The translations under genes were made by a program, and so were the position numbers. A model generated the notes under the pieces. The model had not been told where the DNA came from, ran no database searches, and saw only the letters and a list, made by a program, of their open reading frames with translations. From Sarcomyxa edulis (lineage: Eukaryota > Basidiomycota > Agaricomycetes > Agaricales > Mycenaceae), in the NCBI GenBank assembly GCA_009761415.1, contig QUOL01000018.1, positions 310,001 through 374,000 on the forward strand: a stretch of DNA of 64,000 bases. Direction: 5' to 3'. Positions within the stretch are counted from its first letter, which is position 1; the number at the start of each line of letters is the position of its first letter. Shown here in pieces: positions 1 to 11,039 of the stretch.

Positions 1-534
1 ATACACTAACGCATGGATAGCATCGGCACTGCAGCCTTGCCTACTCTCCCACCACGTCCCCACCTCGATACCGGGAATCGACCCAAATGTCTTCCTGGAA
101 TTGTCTCTGTCAGCAAAAGAATATCTCGATGAATCAGATGCTGACGGGTTATGGATACGCTTATCACCAGCCTCTTTGCCAAGGGGGCCTTCATTCTCCA
201 ACGTCCTGATCCCACTCTTCACAGCTGCAGAGACATAAATACGTGGCTGTTCGTTTTTGTAGTCGACGACCTTCCCGACATTCCTTGAACTACGTCGCGT
301 CCCAGATGCCACTGTATCATCTGAAGATATACGTGATACTTTGGCAGGGGCAGTTTGTGACGACTCTTCTTCCTCCTCCGCAATAGCCTTCCTTTTCTTC
401 GGAGTCGCTTTCTGTTTTGGACGGGGTTTTTCCTTTGGCTCGAAGAACGGTTTATCGAGGCCAAGAGATACTAGGAGGGCGTGATTGTTGGCCATACTTT
501 CTTGGCGTCGTATCTCGTAGTCAGACATAGCCAT
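1..534 (-). CDS. SRA/YDG-domain protein, 5' part (runs off the window)
   Basis: The reading frame is open from the ATG at 534 (MAMSDYEIRRQE) to the window edge. The first 110 residues are charged and low in complexity, with a basic KKRKA cluster that could be a nuclear signal. The last visible segment reads FGSIPGIEVGTWWESRQGCS, which is the opening of the SRA/YDG domain of UHRF1-type proteins (F/YGxIPGxxVGxxWExR). Known SRA domains bind methylated, often hemimethylated, cytosine in the nucleus. Whether this one does cannot be judged because the base-flipping pocket lies outside the window. A GTTAGT near position 11 could be the first intron donor. No RING or Tudor part is visible, so the call is the domain family rather than UHRF1 orthology. 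Confidence 0.8.
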   Translation of the reverse strand, partial: MAMSDYEIRRQESMANNHALLVSLGLDKPFFEPKEKPRPKQKATPKKRKAIAEEEEESSQTAPAKVSRISSDDTVASGTRRSSRNVGKVVDYKNEQPRIYVSAAVKSGIRTLENEGPLGKEAGDKRIHNPSASDSSRYSFADRDNSRKTFGSIPGIEVGTWWESRQGCSADAIHALVY

Positions 535-876
535 GACGATACCAAGACGAAGAAGATGTGAGTAGTAGATGGCAGGTTCTGTTGAATGAATGAGGTGAAA
601 ATGCAAACCAGAGACAAACCAGAGACAGAAACAGAAACAGAAAATTTGACTCGCTACTCAGGCTAGTAACGCGAGTGTGACAAAACACCTGACCGCGTTC
701 ATGTTCAACGCGACTAAAGTTCGGGCGAACTAAATAGCTCAGGTGAAGAACTACATGCATCGTAAGAGCTAGAGAGGAGAACATTAATTCTACTCATAGC
801 TATCGAGTCCATCTCGACACATCAACCCCCCTCGCTGAGCGCATCAGGAGCTACCCAGTGGTCTCCGAATTGAGAT
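535..876. other. intergenic spacer
   Basis: This is the probable promoter of the SRA gene and the 3' flank of the CCCH gene, both on the minus strand. Around 604-641 there is a short imperfect repeat of ACCAGAGACAA and AGAAAC units. Nothing else was recognised. Confidence 0.5.
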
Positions 877-2758
877 TCAGTACCATCCATTCTCTGATGC
901 GGTATCCCATGAGGCGACATCGCGGTCTATCTGAGAACCTACGAAAGTTCCAGGCAGCTCTTCAGTGACACTTGGGCCACTACTTGATGGAGCTACTGAG
1001 CGCTTTTTAGTTTTTGGTTGCGGTATATGGGACCGCGTATGCATATCCTCTAAGAGACAGAACAACGCATTAGTTTGAATGATGTGTTTACGATATGGTC
1101 AAGCGCAAAGATCTTACTTCCAAGAAATCTACATTTTCCTTGTTTGTGGAACGGGCATTTGGGACCCTTAGGACAGATATGACCCGAACAGCAGGTATCG
1201 CCCAATGGGCAGGGTAAGTCTGCGATGCAGACCGAGGTTCAGTAAAGAGACGCTACGGTACGGGAACAACCTTACCTTTATTGACAAAATGACAAGGTGA
1301 TTTTTTGGCATTCTCACGCAGCTCATTCAGGTTGCCCTCTGAGAGAACATAATCATGGCCGTAGATACACTTTGATCCTTGTTTACAAACACCCAGGTAA
1401 TGGAAATTACAAGGTGGGGGTTTCTCTGGTTTGCAAGTGTGTAAGTGGTTTGGACTTGGTCGGACAGAGCGTTGAAGGGACGAACGTTTACTCAATGGCT
1501 ATGATACACAATCGTGAGCAAAAGTTCCATATACAGGAGCCATGAACGTACCAATTTTGGGTCCGGATATCTAACCGGCCTTGGACCAAGAGAGAACGAT
1601 GCAGCGCGGGACCTTTCAAGATCCTGTAATTGTACCAAAGGCGATTTCGGAGTATTTTTTTGAAAAAGTATCCGCGTCGGCAGCTTTCTGCGAATGAAGA
1701 TTCCTTTCATATCGATTTCTGGGAGATTCAAATTACTGAGTTCGACGGCTAAGTCTGTGTAGCTTCGAAGGAGGACTATTTTGTGGAGAAGACCTTCGTT
1801 TTCTAAAGAGGTGAGAGAGGATGTATACCCGTTATCATGCGAGCCTGCCATCCAGATCCGTGTCAACGCGATATCAAATAAGGGATGGAGTGTCTGACCT
1901 CCGAAGAACACGCGAGAGATCTGAGGAAATCGAGTGAATACGCGAAGGCATTCTGCACCGTCATATCAGTACGAGTATGAATTTGGGAGATGTATATGAT
2001 CTGTCGAAACTACCTTTGATTTTTGCGTCGGCAGCTTCTTTCCCGCCACCTGCATCTATGAGCGAAAACAGAGGATGAGCTTGGTTAAATCCCAAGCAAA
2101 ACCCTTCAAATTGCTCTGCGGTGCAGATTTCATTGTGTAGGAGCGTCTCCAGGAGACCAGCCTTGTTACAATAGATCGTAAGCCAGACTTGGTGGCGACC
2201 GTTTGTTTTAATGTCTAATCCAGACAGATAATCTGTGATTCCTTTAGTTAACAACATTGCTGCCTGCAATTATTCGCAGAAATCAATCAATCGGATCACA
2301 CTATGAGATAGATGCGCACCTGACGACCTCCAGCTTGTCCCGAGGTCAACAGTTCAGGAATGAAAAGGCAGCCATCTCCATCGATGAGTGCCAAAGCCAG
2401 GGGGTTATCCTCCTAGAGTATGGTCAAGATACAAGAAACTCTCAAGGGCCAAGGTTCCACTCACCCTCAAAGCGCCGACCGTCCGCTCTAATTTTGAGAC
2501 GGACTTTTGTAAATCGACCTTTTCTTCATCAGCCGCTTTCAGTGCGAGCTTCCAAACCGATAATTCTCTTTCTAATTCCAGCGCCTGAGCCTTCAGCTCC
2601 TCGTTCTCGGTGAATGTGGTCCGTAGGAGGGTATATTGTTCGTCGTGCAATTGTTCCCTGGGACGAATAGGAGAGACAACATCAACATCACATCAGATAT
2701 CCATACTTCAATCTTACCAACGAGCGAGTGGACCGGCCACGGCGGGCTCTCCGTCCAT
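877..2758 (-). CDS. CCCH zinc-finger protein with N-terminal coiled coil
   Basis: About eight exons give a protein of about 505 residues starting at the ATG at 2758 (MDGEPAVAGPLARW). Introns lie near 2655-2717, 2410-2462, 2270-2322, 1956-2015, 1495-1549, 1222-1275 and 1050-1118. The order is a coiled coil (EELKAQALELERELSVWKLA), then a conserved globular region beginning ALIDGDGCLFIPELL and continuing GGRQAAMLLTKGI, then CCCH fingers. The first finger is CNFHYLGVCKQGSKCIYGH (C-x7-C-x5-C-x3-H). The second, formed across an intron, has the same pattern around CPLGDTCCSGH. A further Cys/His cluster precedes the tail. This matches a fungal family of tandem CCCH proteins whose N-terminal region carries a DUF-type domain. 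RNA or DNA binding is inferred from the fingers; the target is unknown. Confidence 0.82.
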
Positions 2759-3067
2759 CGCCTAGGCCTTCAATCGAGCAGCGTGTGTCCTGGTCAGTAG
2801 AAATCTGAAGCCGTCGCCGGATTCAACGCATGCATGTAGGAGGAAAGGAACTCCGATCGAAACCGGTGCTGCGTCCTCGAGGCGCGCTGAATAAACGAGG
2901 CGATAACTCAACAATCGATTGCAAGCACGAACGTAGAGCCCTAATAGAATATGTAGTGAATCCAAGAAGTCCTATGGTATTTTACAAAACCAGCTGTATA
3001 TAATTAAAGTGGTGGAATTAGAGTCGAAAAATGAGCCAACGAGGGCCAGGTATGCACGGCCATTCAT
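2759..3067. other. intergenic spacer
   Basis: This lies between the start of the CCCH gene and the stop of SEC9. A 67-codon open frame here begins at a plausible ATG but has no recognisable protein features. It is probably 5' leader or promoter. Confidence 0.4.
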
Positions 3068-4329
3068 CTACTTGATCCTCTTGAGCTGGAGATGGAAGGT
3101 GCTTAGTCGACAATTTGGAAAAGTATGTCAGAACTGAACGTACCCGCTCCGTGTTTCGGAATATCTTGTTGTCTAAACTGACAGTCTTTCCTTCTATTCT
3201 CTCGATGCGGCTGTTCTGGTTGTCGAGCTCCTGTCCCATGGCCATACCGAGGGCCTTGAGTCTCTTCGTCATATCTCCAATCTCGTCCAGATTGTCGTCC
3301 AATTCGTCTTCTATCTCATCATCAGAAGCCGTCCCTTCGAATTGGTACCGTTTCCTCTGTTCCTGCCTTCCAGCAAGCTGGTCAGCAGTCCTGAAGCGAC
3401 CCCTCCCAGAGATACTTCCTAATCCAAGTGCCTCTTCGTCGTCATCGCCACGCCCGTATGTTGCTGCGCGGCCCAAACGGTTCTGTGTTTCCCTGATGTC
3501 CATCATAGCTTTCTCCCTCTCCTCCCGCTCTTCTTCGTAACGCGCCTGGAGCTTAGCCTCCTGCGCAGCACGTTTCGAATCTTTATTGAAGGTGATGACG
3601 GGACGGAATATGGAACGGTTAAGTTGCTTGAGTTCATCTGTCTTGTCATCAGCGCGAGCGGAATGGCCCTTGGAGACATCGAGATGACGCTCGGTATTAG
3701 CGAGTTTCTCTGGTGGTCGAGATAGTTAATTAATCGGTTGACACAGTGATACGTGAATGAGACATACCAGATTGATCCCCAAGTCTAGTCAAAGTATTAC
3801 GAGCGGTCTCCTCAGCTTCTCGTGCCAATCGGAGTGCATTCCTAGTCGAATTGACACTCTCCTGCTTGACGTATCTAGTTTGCTGCTTGATCCCTTCGAC
3901 ATCTTCATCGTTCTCCTCTCCTGGAGGGGGCTCTCGTCCAATGTCAGGTCCGTCAAAGAATCGTCCCGAACCACCAGTCGCAGGTTTCTTGTACCCAGAG
4001 AAGAGTTCGTTACGATCATTGTCTAATTGAGCTCCTCCCCGAGAGTAGACATCGCCAACAGAGTTGTTACGGCTGTATTTATCCCGAACGTACTGATCAT
4101 CTTCTTGAGGCTGAGGTTCAACAGGACCTTTTTCAGAACGATATAGTGGTGCCCTATTAGTTGGGGCGCTGTATGGATCTCCGTCCCTGCTAGGTACGTA
4201 TGTGCTGGCATTCGAACGAGTGGGACGAGGAGATGTGCTGTTGCCAGCTGGACTAGGTCGGGCGTTATTTTGAGGAGCCTCAGCTATAGGAGGGATTGCG
4301 AACTTGTCCTTGCGCTTGAAGAAAGACAT
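3068..4329 (-). CDS. SEC9: t-SNARE SEC9 (SNAP-25 family)
   Basis: This Qb/Qc SNARE joins a syntaxin (Sso) and a synaptobrevin (Snc) at the plasma membrane in exocytosis. Three exons give about 405 residues, starting MSFFKRKDKF at 4329; upstream in-frame codons were not used. A proline/charged linker of about 120 residues precedes the first SNARE helix (ARNTLTRLGDQSEKLANTER). The second helix follows a long charged linker and contains AMGQELDNQNSRIERI, with the expected glutamines. The last exon is tiny: removing an intron at about 3086-3143 gives a C-terminus ending NTERLKRIK, as expected for Sec9. The other intron lies near 3721-3768. As in other Sec9 proteins there is no palmitoylated cysteine cluster. 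It is followed on the same strand by the CCCH gene. Confidence 0.93.
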
Positions 4330-4521
4330 ACTGGAGATATAAGTTTGTGGTAATTGAAAGTGGGAAGATGTGAAACGAACAGCAACCACAGGAGCAACCG
4401 TAATATATAGAAAAGCTGTGCTGCCATGTGCCACCGGTCATTTCTCTGACTCTCGAGTCTCGATTATCCGATGCGAAGGCGTAAAATAGAGTCAGAGATA
4501 CGGCAGTCAGGTATGTAAGTA

Positions 4522-7052
4522 CTAGGATACTTGAGGCTTCGTACGTCGGTCTTTTTTGGCCAGGATATCCTTCTTTGTCTTCCCAACCACTGTAACGCCT
4601 TTGCCAGACTTGACGATGCTCTCCAAGGCCGCTTGTTTCTGTTTCTTCACCCCACCGATCCCTCTGACCTTCTTTGCATACTTGTCCACGCTCTTTTCGA
4701 GAGTCTCGCGTGTTTTCTTCTTGAGTTTACGTTCCTTGGTCCGCAAGGCGCGCTTCTCCGTAGGAGTGAGTTCGCTACGCGCACGAAGGTCCGATGCGGA
4801 GGGTGCAAACACCTCCTCAGGGGCAAGCATGGTAGTTGCTGATTTTGTGGTGGGAAGAGCAGACTCCAGTGTAGCTGCCGAGACATTTGCAACTGTAGAT
4901 ATCGTTGCTTTGGGCTGAAAACGAAGAATCAATATTTTATTCGATGCAGAAGGAAGAGGCAAAATGGCTCACTTGTTTCGGCATGTAATGAGCATTGCAC
5001 AGAGCATCCAATTTGTTGCAAATGTTCTCCCAGAGCTGGTCAATTTCGTCATGCTCCTTTTTCAATTTCCCATCCCGATCTTCTCCAGCTACCCCACCGG
5101 AAGCAGTAGCAGTGTACTCGTCTTCGTAAATCTGAGCCAATGATTGAGAGGATTTGCTGTCCTTGAGCTCAAAGAACCGCGACGGCAAGAACGGCTTGTC
5201 GTCCATCGGTCGAACCCGAACGACATCGTCAAATTGACTCTCTAGTATCCTGGCTTTGATGCGCTCTTCCAGGGCCAAAACGGTTTCTTCTGTCACCACT
5301 GGAACAGCCTTCATGACGCGCTCGAATTCAAGATCTTCCTCGAGCAGTGAATTTTGAGGCCGAGCTCGCGAGCCAGCTTCTCCCATGAGTACCCAGTCTT
5401 TGGGACCTACGTTTTCGGTCTCCAATTCTTTGATTTGTTCACGTAGTGCGGCGAGACGTTTTTCGTGAGTCGATAGATCCACTGGGGAAAGATATGAGCT
5501 TCTGAAACAAATCAGTGAGACGATTATGAGGATGACCGACCTTCTGCAGTTTCCTCATCCTCGGCAAACAGATCGTCTTTCAGCCGTTCGATAGTCTCTC
5601 GACCATGCTCTACCTCTTCCTCTGAGCCATCGTCTTCTTCTGATTCGTCCGAATCCATTTCCTCGTCAAAGTCATCAAACCCAGGTTCTTCGTCGTCCTC
5701 GCCGTCCTCATCTTCGTCTTCATCCCCAAAGGTATATTTCTCCCCAAACCCATCCTCCTCGTCCTCATCATCGTCATCGAAACTCGGTCCATTCAAAGGA
5801 AGGTTCTTGCCTTTGGCCTTGATCTTCTTGACCCTAACCTCCTCATCGAATCGTACGCTACCAACCTTTTTCGCTGATGGGTCAGCTTTAGATTTGGATT
5901 TAGTTTTGATTTTCAACGGTGCCGTTCGCGGTGGAGGTTCAAAGAAATCTCGGTAATACGTCTCTGTAAGAAAAATGAGGTAGATTAACAAGAGGGCGAT
6001 ATGATAATGAGACGAATTGTACCTCCACTCGCACTTTCGAGATCTTCTTCGTCAAAGTTTTCAACGTCGTCCACAGGGGCGAATAAGTCAACAGACATAT
6101 CGTCGTCGTCAGATTCGTCGTCTTTGAGTGACCCTTTAGACACCAGGCGAGCCTCTGCTGCTTCCGTCTCGGCATTGAACGTAGCAAGGTTGAAGAATCC
6201 ATCATCCAGTCCTGTGCGTGCGCCGACTTTGGATTTCTTACCAGGTGCGGGCTTCTTCCGCACGACGTCTAGAAGCGACATTTCCTCCTCCTCATCTTCA
6301 TCTTCGTCATCTTCATCAGATGGGTCATTGAGCTCGGCTACACCCTCTCCCAAGTCTGCATCGTCACCAGAATCATCCTCTTCGTCCTCTTCGTCTTCGC
6401 TATCTTCGTCGTCCTCTTCATCGTCCTCGTCCTCGTCCAAGAAAGATCCCTCATCGTCCGGACCCATAAGAGCATCCAGATCAATGTCCTCCCCATTTTC
6501 CATTGCCTCCAGCGCTTTACGCAGTCTCTCATCCCGGTCATCTGACATATCCTCGACCTCCCCATCCTCGCCTGCTCCTTCCAGTGCATGCTCGAGCATA
6601 TCACATATATTTTTATTCCGCAGATCCAACTGGGCCCATATTTGATCCTCATCCATTCCATCGACGAATAGCGCAGTCAGTGGTGTTTCCTGAATAGAAG
6701 GAGGAGGTGGTGGTGGGCTTGGGGAACGTTTTCGTTTGGCATTTGCAGCGCGAGTTTGTGAACGGGTCTGAGGTGCTCTTGAAGGACTTAGCGATGACAG
6801 TAGTTCACTTATATGAGGCAATGATTGAGCCTCTGATCCTAGGGCTTCAAATGACAAAGATGATAAGTATGTTCAACGAAGACAAGTTGCACAAAAATGC
6901 TCACATAGGTCGAATACAAATTTAGCAGCGTCCAAGGCTGCTGCTTGGACGTCTTTACTACCAGATGCAAAACATTCTGGGTGATCTTCTACCAAGTCTG
7001 ATAGAGTTTTTAGTTGTGGGAGCAGCTGCCGTGTTTCTGCGACTTCGGCCAT
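4522..7052 (-). CDS. MPP10: U3 small nucleolar ribonucleoprotein MPP10
   Basis: This nucleolar protein works with Imp3 and Imp4 in the small-subunit processome for 18S pre-rRNA cleavage. The start is MAEVAETRQLLPQLKTL at 7052. A first intron (about 6854-6902) joins this exon to SLGSEAQSLPHISELL. Later introns lie near 5965-6025, 5485-5545 and 4914-4970. The protein is about 720 residues. Long Asp/Glu runs alternate with conserved blocks (DGMDEDQIWAQLDLRNKNI, YYRDFFEPP, PKDWVLMGEAGSRARPQNSL, FDDVVRVRP). The C-terminus is basic, with ELTPTEKRALRTKERK and ending RRTKPQVS. The acidic stretches and the motif order are diagnostic. The spacer to SEC9 is 192 bp on the same strand. A palindromic CACGTG inside an RTCACRTG match lies at 7126-7131, 74 bp upstream of the start; its use is unproven. 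Confidence 0.95.
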
Positions 7053-7452
7053 GGAGAAGTTTGCAAGTTTTGAATTTATTTTTGGTCGAAACTCACTGAG
7101 GGGGCCTGTTTGGCATGGGCGTTGGCACGTGATCCAATCCAACTCACGCGCAATCTACGCGGTGTCTGTGGCGCAGATTCGCGTGTTATTACAAACTTAC
7201 ACCGATATGTTTCGTGCTTCAGACATGCATACGCCAGCTTCAGACCGTGAACCTTGTCCCTTCTATTTTACCAACCAACTTATTCAGAATCTCGCCGAAA
7301 TCTTTGACGCACAGAGAGAACCACTTGATCCGAAGTGTTGGCTAGTCGATTGCTGATATCAGATAATGTACATGTCCAGGATATTACTATCCGCGGCTGA
7401 ATGTGGAGAAAGAACGAGTACGATAAGAAAATAGCGAGATACTATGAAGCCA
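7053..7452. other. intergenic spacer (MPP10 upstream region)
   Basis: This is the MPP10 promoter side and the 3' flank of the F-box gene. The only motif noted is CACGTG at 7126-7131. An open frame at 7051-7356 on the plus strand shows no protein-like features. Confidence 0.5.
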
Positions 7453-9039
7453 TTATTTGGGCCCCATCATGAAATCATCATTGCTGTGTGTCACCTGTAA
7501 GCGCGGAACTACACTGCGCAGAAGGTGCATTTGATCAATCGTAAAGTTTAAGGAAGAATGTGGAGGGTTGTCGAATATGACTGATTCAATACCGCATCCT
7601 GCATCGAAGCGCTTGGCCAGGTAATCGCATAGAGCTTTAGAGACCGATTCAGGATGAGAATCAGAAAGACGGGCTGAAAGATGGAGGCCGGAGAAGATGA
7701 TTTCACGGAGAAATGGTAAGCAGAACGGGTAGGTGTCGACATTAGTCATACGTCGCTGAAACAGGACTGTCAAAAAATTTCGGGATAGTCCTTTGAATGT
7801 TATCTTCGTGACCGCAGAGAGCCCTCTCAGGACTTCCCTCACAACCTCCTCTGACACAATCATCGAATAGATGTTCTGTCCAAACTCCACGATATGATCA
7901 TCACGTACAGCACGCCATATAGAGAGCACCAATCCAGATATGTCATTCGAAGGGTCAAAATCGTCCCAGCGCAAGAGTATATAGCTCTGGGAAGAGACCC
8001 CAACTTGAGCAACGCTCCATCTGAGATGGTCGATGTCCGCATCCAGATAGACAGATTTCTGCTCTCCAACCCCTCGAAGTCCTTTCGTACCAAAAACGTC
8101 CATCGCACCTGAGATATCAACCTCTGGCCCGGCGATATTGCAGACCAGACAAATTAGAATGTTACGTGGGTACGCGATGTGCAATAATAGGCGCGCACAG
8201 TCTAACAGAAGCCCCGTGAGTTTGATGGCGGAGAGGTGGGGAAGAAGGATTATCTGTGATGGAGCCTCTAAGAGGGCGACGAAATCATATAAGCTAAGAA
8301 TGAGCTCCTGGAGTCCAGGTGAGCTCCGAAGGATGGTTAGAAGCTCCGAGAATGATAGGGTGTTTTTGCTGGGTATCCAATATGAGATTTCAAGATGGGT
8401 GAGCATTCCTGACGAAAGTACCGGCGAATTCCAATGGACCTCGCAGCGATTGAGTCTAAGACGACGTAACTGAGAAGAAGTGAACCCAAACAACGGGTCC
8501 GGGAGCACAAGTTGAATATAGCCATTACTTTCTATGGATAAAGATTCGAGTAGGAATGCAGGAGACCCAAAAATCGATGGGAAGAGCGATGCCAACGATT
8601 TCGCATTGCCACTGACATTCAGTGATTTAACTCTGTGCATTTGTTCGAGAGCAGAAAGAATGTTCTCTCGGAGGGTATTTCCATCCTGAATGGAGCGTCT
8701 AGATCTTGATGACCAGCTAGTGTTGAAACTGAGGTATAAGGGAGCGGATTTCGAGCGTGCCAGCAGAAATCTGATCCACTCTGGCGAGGATGCCCAGTCC
8801 TCAGGAGACTCAATGTGAGTCCAGAGGTTAGCGTATTCAAAGGCGACCCTACGCCAATATCGACAGACTTGGGTGCACCTGAACAGCGTATCGAAACGGA
8901 AGGAGTTGCGTGTATCGTCAGGAAGTGTGTCAAGGCGGAAAATCTCGGCGAGAGTCTCATAAGGGAGTCGAGAGATGGGACAGCGGGCACTGTGCTCCTT
9001 CGACCTGGGTATCTCTATATGCATCAATGCATGTTCCAT
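7453..9039 (-). CDS. F-box protein, LRR-like
   Basis: A single uninterrupted frame of 528 codons starts at the ATG at 9039 (MEHALMHIEIPRSK). The frame extends nine codons further upstream but without an ATG. Near residues 22-65 the sequence reads ISRLPYETLAEIF, then FRCTQVCRYWRRVAFEYANLW, a typical F-box. The rest is rich in leucine repeats (for example SLNVSGNAKSLASLFPSIF and LRRLRLNRCEVHW), as in agaricomycete F-box families. The expected role is a substrate adaptor in an SCF (Skp1-Cullin-F-box) ubiquitin ligase. Its substrate cannot be inferred. The lack of introns is unusual in this window but common in these expanded families. It is head-to-head with the racemase gene. Confidence 0.88.
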   Translation of the reverse strand: MEHALMHIEIPRSKEHSARCPISRLPYETLAEIFRLDTLPDDTRNSFRFDTLFRCTQVCRYWRRVAFEYANLWTHIESPEDWASSPEWIRFLLARSKSAPLYLSFNTSWSSRSRRSIQDGNTLRENILSALEQMHRVKSLNVSGNAKSLASLFPSIFGSPAFLLESLSIESNGYIQLVLPDPLFGFTSSQLRRLRLNRCEVHWNSPVLSSGMLTHLEISYWIPSKNTLSFSELLTILRSSPGLQELILSLYDFVALLEAPSQIILLPHLSAIKLTGLLLDCARLLLHIAYPRNILICLVCNIAGPEVDISGAMDVFGTKGLRGVGEQKSVYLDADIDHLRWSVAQVGVSSQSYILLRWDDFDPSNDISGLVLSIWRAVRDDHIVEFGQNIYSMIVSEEVVREVLRGLSAVTKITFKGLSRNFLTVLFQRRMTNVDTYPFCLPFLREIIFSGLHLSARLSDSHPESVSKALCDYLAKRFDAGCGIESVIFDNPPHSSLNFTIDQMHLLRSVVPRLQVTHSNDDFMMGPK

Positions 9040-9421
9040 AGCTAGTATCTGATGGCCCGGGCGCACTAGAGGAGAGGAATATCGATGACTGATTCTGGAA
9101 TTCAGATGCTTTCAGCACGGAGCATTATTGAAGGTAAATAGTAACGTACTCAAAAACTATAACCTACAGTATTGCAAGTGACAGGCAGCTTGCTTGATGG
9201 AGCTTGCTTGATGGCAAGTTTCGGAGTCCTTGAATGACGAAAGGAAGACATTGTCAGTTGACTCGATCTTCCCAAGATCTTGTCTTTGACCGTCAAGTCT
9301 TCCTAGCCCCAGAAGTAAAGACCTCACCGAAACTTTGCTCCTTAGTGCTCTCTGCTTTGCTTGACTGATTGTGGTCACTGTGAACCTGGATCCGACGTGG
9401 TAGTGATCGAGAAACAAAAAC
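9040..9421. promoter_or_regulatory. divergent promoter between F-box gene and racemase gene
   Basis: A 382-bp spacer separates two outward-facing starts and so should contain both promoters. It holds a perfect head-to-tail duplication of a 14-bp unit at 9187-9214. No clear TATA box was assigned. Confidence 0.6.
9187..9214. repeat. 14-bp tandem duplication
   Basis: Two perfect adjacent copies of AGCTTGCTTGATGG lie in the shared promoter of the F-box and racemase genes. Confidence 0.95.
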
Positions 9422-11039
9422 ATGGCCCTCGTCGGTTTGAAAGTCGTCGAAGTTGAACCTCTCATCTTCCCATAAAAATATGGTTCTGAATCTTCACTCT
9501 ATTTCCCAAGTTTGCAGGTCTCGCACCAGGCCCTTTCGCAGGGCTCATTCTCGCCGATAACGGAGCCTCTGTTATCCGTGTGGACCGTCCCAGCTCTACT
9601 TCTGGAGACGTGTTATGTCGTGGTAAACGTTCTATCTGTATCGATTCCAAAACACCGAAAGGGCTGGCAGTTCTTCGAAGATTGATAGCCTCCTCGGATG
9701 TACTTATCGACCCGTTCAGACCAGGTGTTATGGAAAGGCTTGGATTAGGACCCGAGGTTTTCTTGGGGGCCGAGAATGGTCAAAGAAAAGGCTTGAACGA
9801 GAAATTGATATATGCCAGGATTATTGGGTATGTGTGCTTTATACACCTTCAAGTCCTGAAGTGTTACAAGCCATGGCTATCTACAGGTTCTCAAGAACAG
9901 GTGTAGTATCAGTCGGTCGGTGTTTTTCGTCAATCCTGACATGCATTTACCGTCAGGCCCTCACAAGGACATGGCTGGTGGGTTTTCTATATACTCAAGG
10001 ACACTATTGTACGAGATTCAATCATGCATCCAGGTCATGACATAAATTATCTTGCACTAAGCGGGGTGCTCTCCGTAAGTCCTCATCGAAATATGTGCGC
10101 GTAGTCATTCAATAACCATTTCGTTTCAATTGATCAGATGTTACCTGGTTCAGCCTCAAAACCAACCTTCCCTGTAAACCTCCTTGCCGACTTTGCAGGA
10201 GGAGGTCTCACTTGCGCACTCGGAATCCTTCTTGCCGTACTACAACGAGGTATAACAGGGAAAGGTGCCGTCGTCGACACTGATATGGTATCAGGCACAC
10301 GCTATCTCTCCTCTTTTCCTCTGCTGCTCTCTCTCCCACAAGTAGAATCGCCTCATTTTGCGGAACCGCGAGGTAAAAACCTTCTAGACGGCGGAGCTCC
10401 TTTCTACGACGTGTATACGTGTAGAGATAATACTGGCTGGATGTCAGTAGGCTGTCTCGAACCTCAATTTTTTGCCGTCTTCATCAAACGTTTCGTGGAC
10501 GCTCTCAATACTTCGTCGAATGGGCCGGATACTCTTCCGGGGCCCTTTCCTCCTGACTCGTCAGCTCACAGTCCCTCATATGCACTAGAGGATCAGTGGA
10601 TCCCAGATGCATCAAACCAGTTTGATAAATCTGAATGGCCGAAATTGCGTGATTTCCTCGAACGAGGATTTCTCTCGCAGACGAGGGATTATTGGGCTGC
10701 TGTGTTTTTTGGTCAGCATCTTCGTCATTTTCAAAGATCAATGACGTTCATTACTGTCTCTTTGAAGGTACGGACGCATGTGCCGTGCCAGTTCTTACGC
10801 CTGCAGAGGCAGCTGCGTTGGACTCATCTCGTTCACTGGTGCCCAGGGCGCACCCTCGGATCGGGAATACAGGTTCTAGCAGCGTTTCTGCGGATGACTT
10901 CTATCTCCAGCCGGGAAAACATACCGACGAGATTCTCGCTGAGCTTGGACTGACTACCGATGAACGAAGAGGATTGGCGTCAGACGGGGCGTTCGGGAAC
11001 AACGAGGTGCCCAAGGAGAAAAGGGAATCAAAGTTGTAG
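9422..11039 (+). CDS. alpha-methylacyl-CoA racemase (family III CoA-transferase fold)
   Basis: This enzyme interconverts (2R)- and (2S)-2-methylacyl-CoA so that branched acyl-CoAs can enter beta-oxidation. The start is [10 protein letters not shown] at 9422. A 70-nt intron then leads to [19 protein letters not shown], the family signature. Further introns lie near 9828-9891, 9904-9955, 9974-10032, 10075-10137 and 10711-10768. The exon [11 protein letters not shown] carries the conserved histidine. [16 protein letters not shown] carries the conserved aspartate that, with the histidine, forms the acid/base pair in mycobacterial racemase. [15 protein letters not shown] is the usual late block. 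The protein is about 430 residues and ends SKL, a canonical PTS1, so a peroxisomal location is inferred. Formyl-CoA transferase-like paralogues are possible, but the motifs favour racemase. Confidence 0.92.

Noticed and set aside
2762..2965. 67-codon minus-strand frame upstream of the CCCH gene
   Set aside because: It ends just before the CCCH ATG, has no conserved features and is best read as 5' leader.
6001..6645. 214-codon plus-strand frame, very Ser-rich
   Set aside because: It is the antisense image of the Asp/Glu runs of MPP10; acidic codons read backwards as serine and leucine.
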